Assembly: GCA_011523285.1 (NCBI GenBank)
Contig: WTHC01000039.1
Span: forward strand, 1 to 61,189
DNA length: 61,189 bases
Reading direction: 5' to 3'
From: Nitrosopumilaceae archaeon
GTDB taxonomy: Archaea; Thermoproteota; Nitrososphaeria; Nitrososphaerales; Nitrosopumilaceae
The translations under genes were made by a program, and so were the position numbers. Below are positions 57,425-61,189 of this stretch, piece after piece (the first letter of the stretch is position 1; each line of letters begins with the position of its first letter). The notes under the pieces were generated by a model that did no database searches, was not told where the DNA came from, and saw nothing but the letters and a program-made list of their open reading frames with translations.

Positions 57425-58510
57425 ATGGATAATTCATGTGTGATTATTTTTCCGTCTATTTATTCTTTAAATAGATTACAAATGTTAAAATGTAATATCA
57501 AAAAAACTCTTGAACTACAAAACCAAAAATTTAATACGATAAAAATAGATGGAAAAATCATAGTAGTATATGCTAATGATCCTGTATTTGCATCTTCCAC
57601 TATCAGTATGTTAACAGGAATAAATAAAGTGGCAATAGCAAAAAAAGCAAGCAATAAATTTAATATTGTTACTGATGAGATTGCGAATGTAGCTTCTGAC
57701 CTATTGTTAAACAATGAAAAATTCTATATCAAGGTTAGTGGCGATATTTCAACAAATGCTGCAAACGATATAGAAATTGCTTCTACTTCATCAATAATTA
57801 GTAAAACTAAAAATAGAAATATAAAGCCAGACAAAGAAGATAAATGTGATAAAGTAATTTATATTCACGTTACAAAATCTAGCGCATATATTTGCATATT
57901 TGTAGACAATGGAATTGGCGGGCATCCTTATAATTCACAAAACGACAAAGTAGTTTGTTGTATATATAACAAAATTTCTTCTGTAGCATGTTTAAAATGT
58001 ATGGAGGCCGGATTCGATGTTAAAATAATAGTCTATTATCAAAATTATTCAGAATTAATAAAATTAGTGAAAATAACAAATAAGATGGTTGCACGAATAC
58101 CTAAAAAAAATATAGAGTTAGAATTTTTCAATACAAATAACAAGATCAAATTTTTGGATTTTTTATGTATATCAAATATAATTTCTATTAAAGTAGCAAA
58201 AATATACAATATAAGAAAAGTGTTATTAACATTATCTCCAAATCTTTGTAACGTGGAGATAACAGATCATTTTACCGAATATATTTATAAAAATAGGCTA
58301 ATTCCACTACTACCCCTAGCAGGATATGAATTAATAAATAATCATATAAATACAGAAGTAAATAAACTATTAAAATTAAAAATTGGCAATATCAAAAATT
58401 ATTCTATTTATGAAAAAACTGCTAATGAAATATTTCATAGTGGTAAAAAAATCATAGTCAAAAATGATCTTGATAACACACATAATATTATAGACGGATT
58501 AAAAAATTAG
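57425..58510 (+). CDS. Degenerate ThiI-like protein (THUMP-like segment plus inactive PP-loop-like domain)
   Basis: THUMP-like N-half; DNGIGGHPYNSQNDKVVCCIYNKISSVACLKCMEAGFDVKIIVYY lines up by eye with ThiI GGLPVG..GKVL.LLSGGIDSPVA...RG, but SGGxDS is missing. Confidence 0.6.
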   Translation: MDNSCVIIFPSIYSLNRLQMLKCNIKKTLELQNQKFNTIKIDGKIIVVYANDPVFASSTISMLTGINKVAIAKKASNKFNIVTDEIANVASDLLLNNEKFYIKVSGDISTNAANDIEIASTSSIISKTKNRNIKPDKEDKCDKVIYIHVTKSSAYICIFVDNGIGGHPYNSQNDKVVCCIYNKISSVACLKCMEAGFDVKIIVYYQNYSELIKLVKITNKMVARIPKKNIELEFFNTNNKIKFLDFLCISNIISIKVAKIYNIRKVLLTLSPNLCNVEITDHFTEYIYKNRLIPLLPLAGYELINNHINTEVNKLLKLKIGNIKNYSIYEKTANEIFHSGKKIIVKNDLDNTHNIIDGLKN

Positions 58511-58520
58511 TTTACGAGAT

Positions 58521-59741
58521 ATGAAAAAAATTGCCGAATTCATATACCCATGGGGAAATGGGCATTACCAAAGGATGATGACTCTTAATAACGAATTGTT
58601 AAAATACATGGGACATAATGATGCTCAATTTCACTTCATTAGTATGGATCATGTATATGAGAAATTAATAGAAAGATTTCCTCAAAAAAAAGAATTTATA
58701 CATAAGATATTAATGCCAGTACCAATCGATGGAAAAAAAGGCCCAAGTACACTATTTTCATTACTTAACCTATTAATTCCAATATCAAATAAGCCACCAT
58801 TACTAAAACAGATATTTCAATATTTGGTAAATGAAGCCAAACTATATGATGAAAAAAAATTTGATTTGGTTATAAACGATGGAGACATAGGTTCAAACGT
58901 ATTAGCTCGAAAACGTAAAATAAAAAGCGTGTTTATCACAAATCAATTTATGCCAAAATTATGGAAATCTCATTTTTATTTTTTGCCGTCATTATTATTT
59001 ATTTCTAAACAAATATCTAAAGCTGAAGAAATATTTGTTGCTGACTCTCCTCCCCCATATACAATATGTGAATATAACTTGAATTTTACAGACGAAATTA
59101 AAAAAAAAGTTACGTATGTAGGACATTTTGCGAATAAGACTAACATAAACAAATTATCTAAAATATACGAGTTACTACACGGTAATGATTTTGGTTATTG
59201 GATGCGTACTGGTAATAAATCTACAAATGACTTTACTGGAAAACGATATAATGAAATTTTCAATGATCATGAAATGAGGAATGAAAAAAGAGTCATATCG
59301 TATGCACGGAACAACAAAAATATAAATCGCGTTGTAGATATGAATGGTAATGAATATTCAATTATAGATGCAATTGAAAAAAAGATAGAATGGAAACAAA
59401 TCGATATTGGGTATTTGACAGAAAATGAAAAACAAATTGTTTTGAACTTGTGCAAATATGCTGTCGCGAATGGTTCTCATACTACGATAGGAGAGATTGT
59501 AGGCGCAAATAATAAACCAGTAATTGGAATTCCTGTGTATGATGAACATACGAACCAATTAAAATGGATTCAGGATAGAGGTTTGGGCATATTGGCTAAT
59601 AATAAAAAACAAGTCATTAAAGCTGTTTTAAATATCAAAAATGATTATAATAAATATTTAGAACGGATCTATGATTTTTCCAAAAATTTTGTTAGTGATG
59701 GAGCTAAAAATGCTGCTAGAATAATAAATAATATGTTATGA
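58521..59741 (+). CDS. MurG/GT28-like glycosyltransferase
   Basis: N-terminal YPWGNGHYQRMMTL and C-terminal VANGSHTTIGEIVGANNKPVIGIPVYDEHTNQLKW. Confidence 0.78.
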   Translation: MKKIAEFIYPWGNGHYQRMMTLNNELLKYMGHNDAQFHFISMDHVYEKLIERFPQKKEFIHKILMPVPIDGKKGPSTLFSLLNLLIPISNKPPLLKQIFQYLVNEAKLYDEKKFDLVINDGDIGSNVLARKRKIKSVFITNQFMPKLWKSHFYFLPSLLFISKQISKAEEIFVADSPPPYTICEYNLNFTDEIKKKVTYVGHFANKTNINKLSKIYELLHGNDFGYWMRTGNKSTNDFTGKRYNEIFNDHEMRNEKRVISYARNNKNINRVVDMNGNEYSIIDAIEKKIEWKQIDIGYLTENEKQIVLNLCKYAVANGSHTTIGEIVGANNKPVIGIPVYDEHTNQLKWIQDRGLGILANNKKQVIKAVLNIKNDYNKYLERIYDFSKNFVSDGAKNAARIINNML

Positions 59742-59776
59742 AAAAGAATAATAAAGATTACCTATAATTTGTATAA

Positions 59777-59832
59777 GGCATGTTAGTTCGATGGGCAAGC
59801 TGACATTAGGATGATGAGTATACAAACATGTC
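59777..59832 (+). ncRNA. Possible small structured RNA or 5'-UTR element
   Basis: GGCATGTT (59777-59784) pairs with AACATGTC (59825-59832), 8 bp including one G:U; encloses CTGA (59800-59803) and ATGATGA (59811-59817). Confidence 0.25.
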
Positions 59833-59892
59833 ATAATTTAAAAAAAAGTTTGTGGTAACGCTTTTATGCAAAAAAGTCTTTTTTAAGAAGTA

Positions 59893-60183
59893 TTGCCAAG
59901 TTGCCCAGAATGTATTGCAAAAGAAAAAAAATTATTACATGATCAAAACAAGACTGAAGTTGAAATAAATGAAATAATTGATAAATCATCATTTATAATG
60001 AAGTTTGATGTAGTTACCAAACATTTTATTTGTAAAAAATGTGGTCTTTATGCAACAAGAGAACAAATTAATGATATACATGATAAATTAAATAATCGTA
60101 AAATAACTCGAGAAGATAAACAATATGAATATTTGAATTGGTGGCAACGTAGTAAAAAAGACAAAGAAAAATTAAAACAATGA
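59893..60183 (+). CDS. Small zinc-ribbon protein
   Basis: CPEC...CKKCGLYATREQI...; TTG start. Confidence 0.6.
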   Translation: MPSCPECIAKEKKLLHDQNKTEVEINEIIDKSSFIMKFDVVTKHFICKKCGLYATREQINDIHDKLNNRKITREDKQYEYLNWWQRSKKDKEKLKQ

Positions 60184-60218
60184 TGATGTTATTAGACTGA
60201 TTTGTTTATTATTAACAA

Positions 60219-61189
60219 TCATTTTTTAGCATATTTACTTAACGCTAATTTAACTAATAAGAACCATGTAATGGCTATTGGTATGTGATAAGTAGAAATT
60301 CTCCACACTATGATACCATTCCACAGCATTTTATCTTTTGACAATTCAAAATCTAATGTATCATGATTTTCTAAATATGCCCATATACCCAATTCAGCAA
60401 GTCCAGATCCACCTACAGTTATTGGCATGTTACCAATAGCATTAGATGCCATAACAGCCAAAACAGAATCAAAAATATGTACATCATAGTTTATACTATG
60501 TGCTATGAATATGAATGACATACCATAAAATGACCATGCTACAAGTGACAAAATAAAAGATATTATGAATGTTTTTTTCATTTTACGAGTGTGTAAATTA
60601 TCTTGACTTATTATGCAAATATCTTTTATCCAAAGATTTGTTTTGTAAATATATTTTCTACCACGCTTTTTTCCTAATTTTATTATTAATATAGATATGA
60701 AATTAGGGACTTCAAATATTTTCTTAGATGAAAAAAAAAACAATACTGTCCATAATGATATTACTGGAATACTTGTAAGTAAAACCAAAGATCCTATAAA
60801 AATAGAACCTTGCAAAAGTGCAAAGATGCCAGAGATTATTGCAAAAACCCCTGCAGCTATTACTTCAGTAACTATTTCCACTATAGTCATCCACGAAGCT
60901 TTTCCTGTGGGAACTTTTTTTTTCTTTAACCAGGCTATACGTACTATTTCGCCACCAACGAACATAGGCGTAGTAAATGTAACAAATTCACTGCCCATTC
61001 TAATTAGAATTATTTTCCAAATAGTGTCTATTTTACCAAAAAATGAATTTAATACATAATTAAATTTTATTCCTTGTATGATTAATCTTACAATGATGAA
61101 TGAAGATGCCACTACGAAAGGCAAAATACCTATAGACATGATATCGTTTATACCTATATTAAATTGAAAAATAATTATCACAAATGGAA
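60219..61189 (-). CDS. 5'-partial LPG synthase TM/flippase-like membrane protein (UPF0104-type)
   Basis: RMGSEFVTFTTPMFVGGEIVRIAWLKKK and AIGNMPITVGGSGLAELGIWAYL; frame open to the window edge. Confidence 0.8.
   Translation of the reverse strand, partial: PFVIIIFQFNIGINDIMSIGILPFVVASSFIIVRLIIQGIKFNYVLNSFFGKIDTIWKIILIRMGSEFVTFTTPMFVGGEIVRIAWLKKKKVPTGKASWMTIVEIVTEVIAAGVFAIISGIFALLQGSIFIGSLVLLTSIPVISLWTVLFFFSSKKIFEVPNFISILIIKLGKKRGRKYIYKTNLWIKDICIISQDNLHTRKMKKTFIISFILSLVAWSFYGMSFIFIAHSINYDVHIFDSVLAVMASNAIGNMPITVGGSGLAELGIWAYLENHDTLDFELSKDKMLWNGIIVWRISTYHIPIAITWFLLVKLALSKYAKK

Noticed and set aside
1-61189. CRISPR arrays, prophage, transposases or toxin-antitoxin pairs
   Set aside because: No repeat-spacer pattern, integrase, transposase or obvious toxin-antitoxin pair seen on reading through the window and ORF list.

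Overview
This is a compact, very AT-rich archaeal chromosomal window. It looks like an ammonia-oxidising thaumarchaeon (Nitrososphaerota, Nitrosopumilales-like), judged from gene content. Nearly all of it is coding, mostly core metabolism and information processing. Recognisable modules: a zinc/manganese-type ABC transporter next to a 5'-truncated CopC-like/streptogramin-lyase-like protein; pyrBI; a split A-type ATP synthase locus (E-A-B-D-small ORF-K, divergent I, detached C) with an ammonium transporter inserted; a nucleotide kinase/HD phosphohydrolase cluster; a four-gene archaeal CoA operon; SepF, aCPSF1, proteasome beta and G1P dehydrogenase; two tRNAs; a group of small Cys-rich ORFs; two blocks of cobalamin methyltransferases; TyrRS, PCNA, TFS and RpoL; RqcH/NFACT; aconitase X; endonuclease III; and ATP sulfurylase/CysH next to a degenerate ThiI-like protein. 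I saw no CRISPR array, prophage, IS element or rRNA. The observations most worth follow-up are: a tRNA-Arg(CCU) gene with a small D-loop intron that folds as a bulge-helix-bulge; a tRNA-Val(GAC) with C instead of U at position 33; several microproteins missing from the >=60 aa ORF track (43 aa in the ATPase operon, a 36 aa single-TM protein, Cys-rich 31 and 50 aa proteins, and a 50 aa ORF); a ThiI-like protein without its PP-loop motif beside APS-reduction genes; tandem 16-bp repeats upstream of a ferredoxin; and a possible structured RNA at about 59.8 kb. All function calls come from reading translated motifs. No database search was run.
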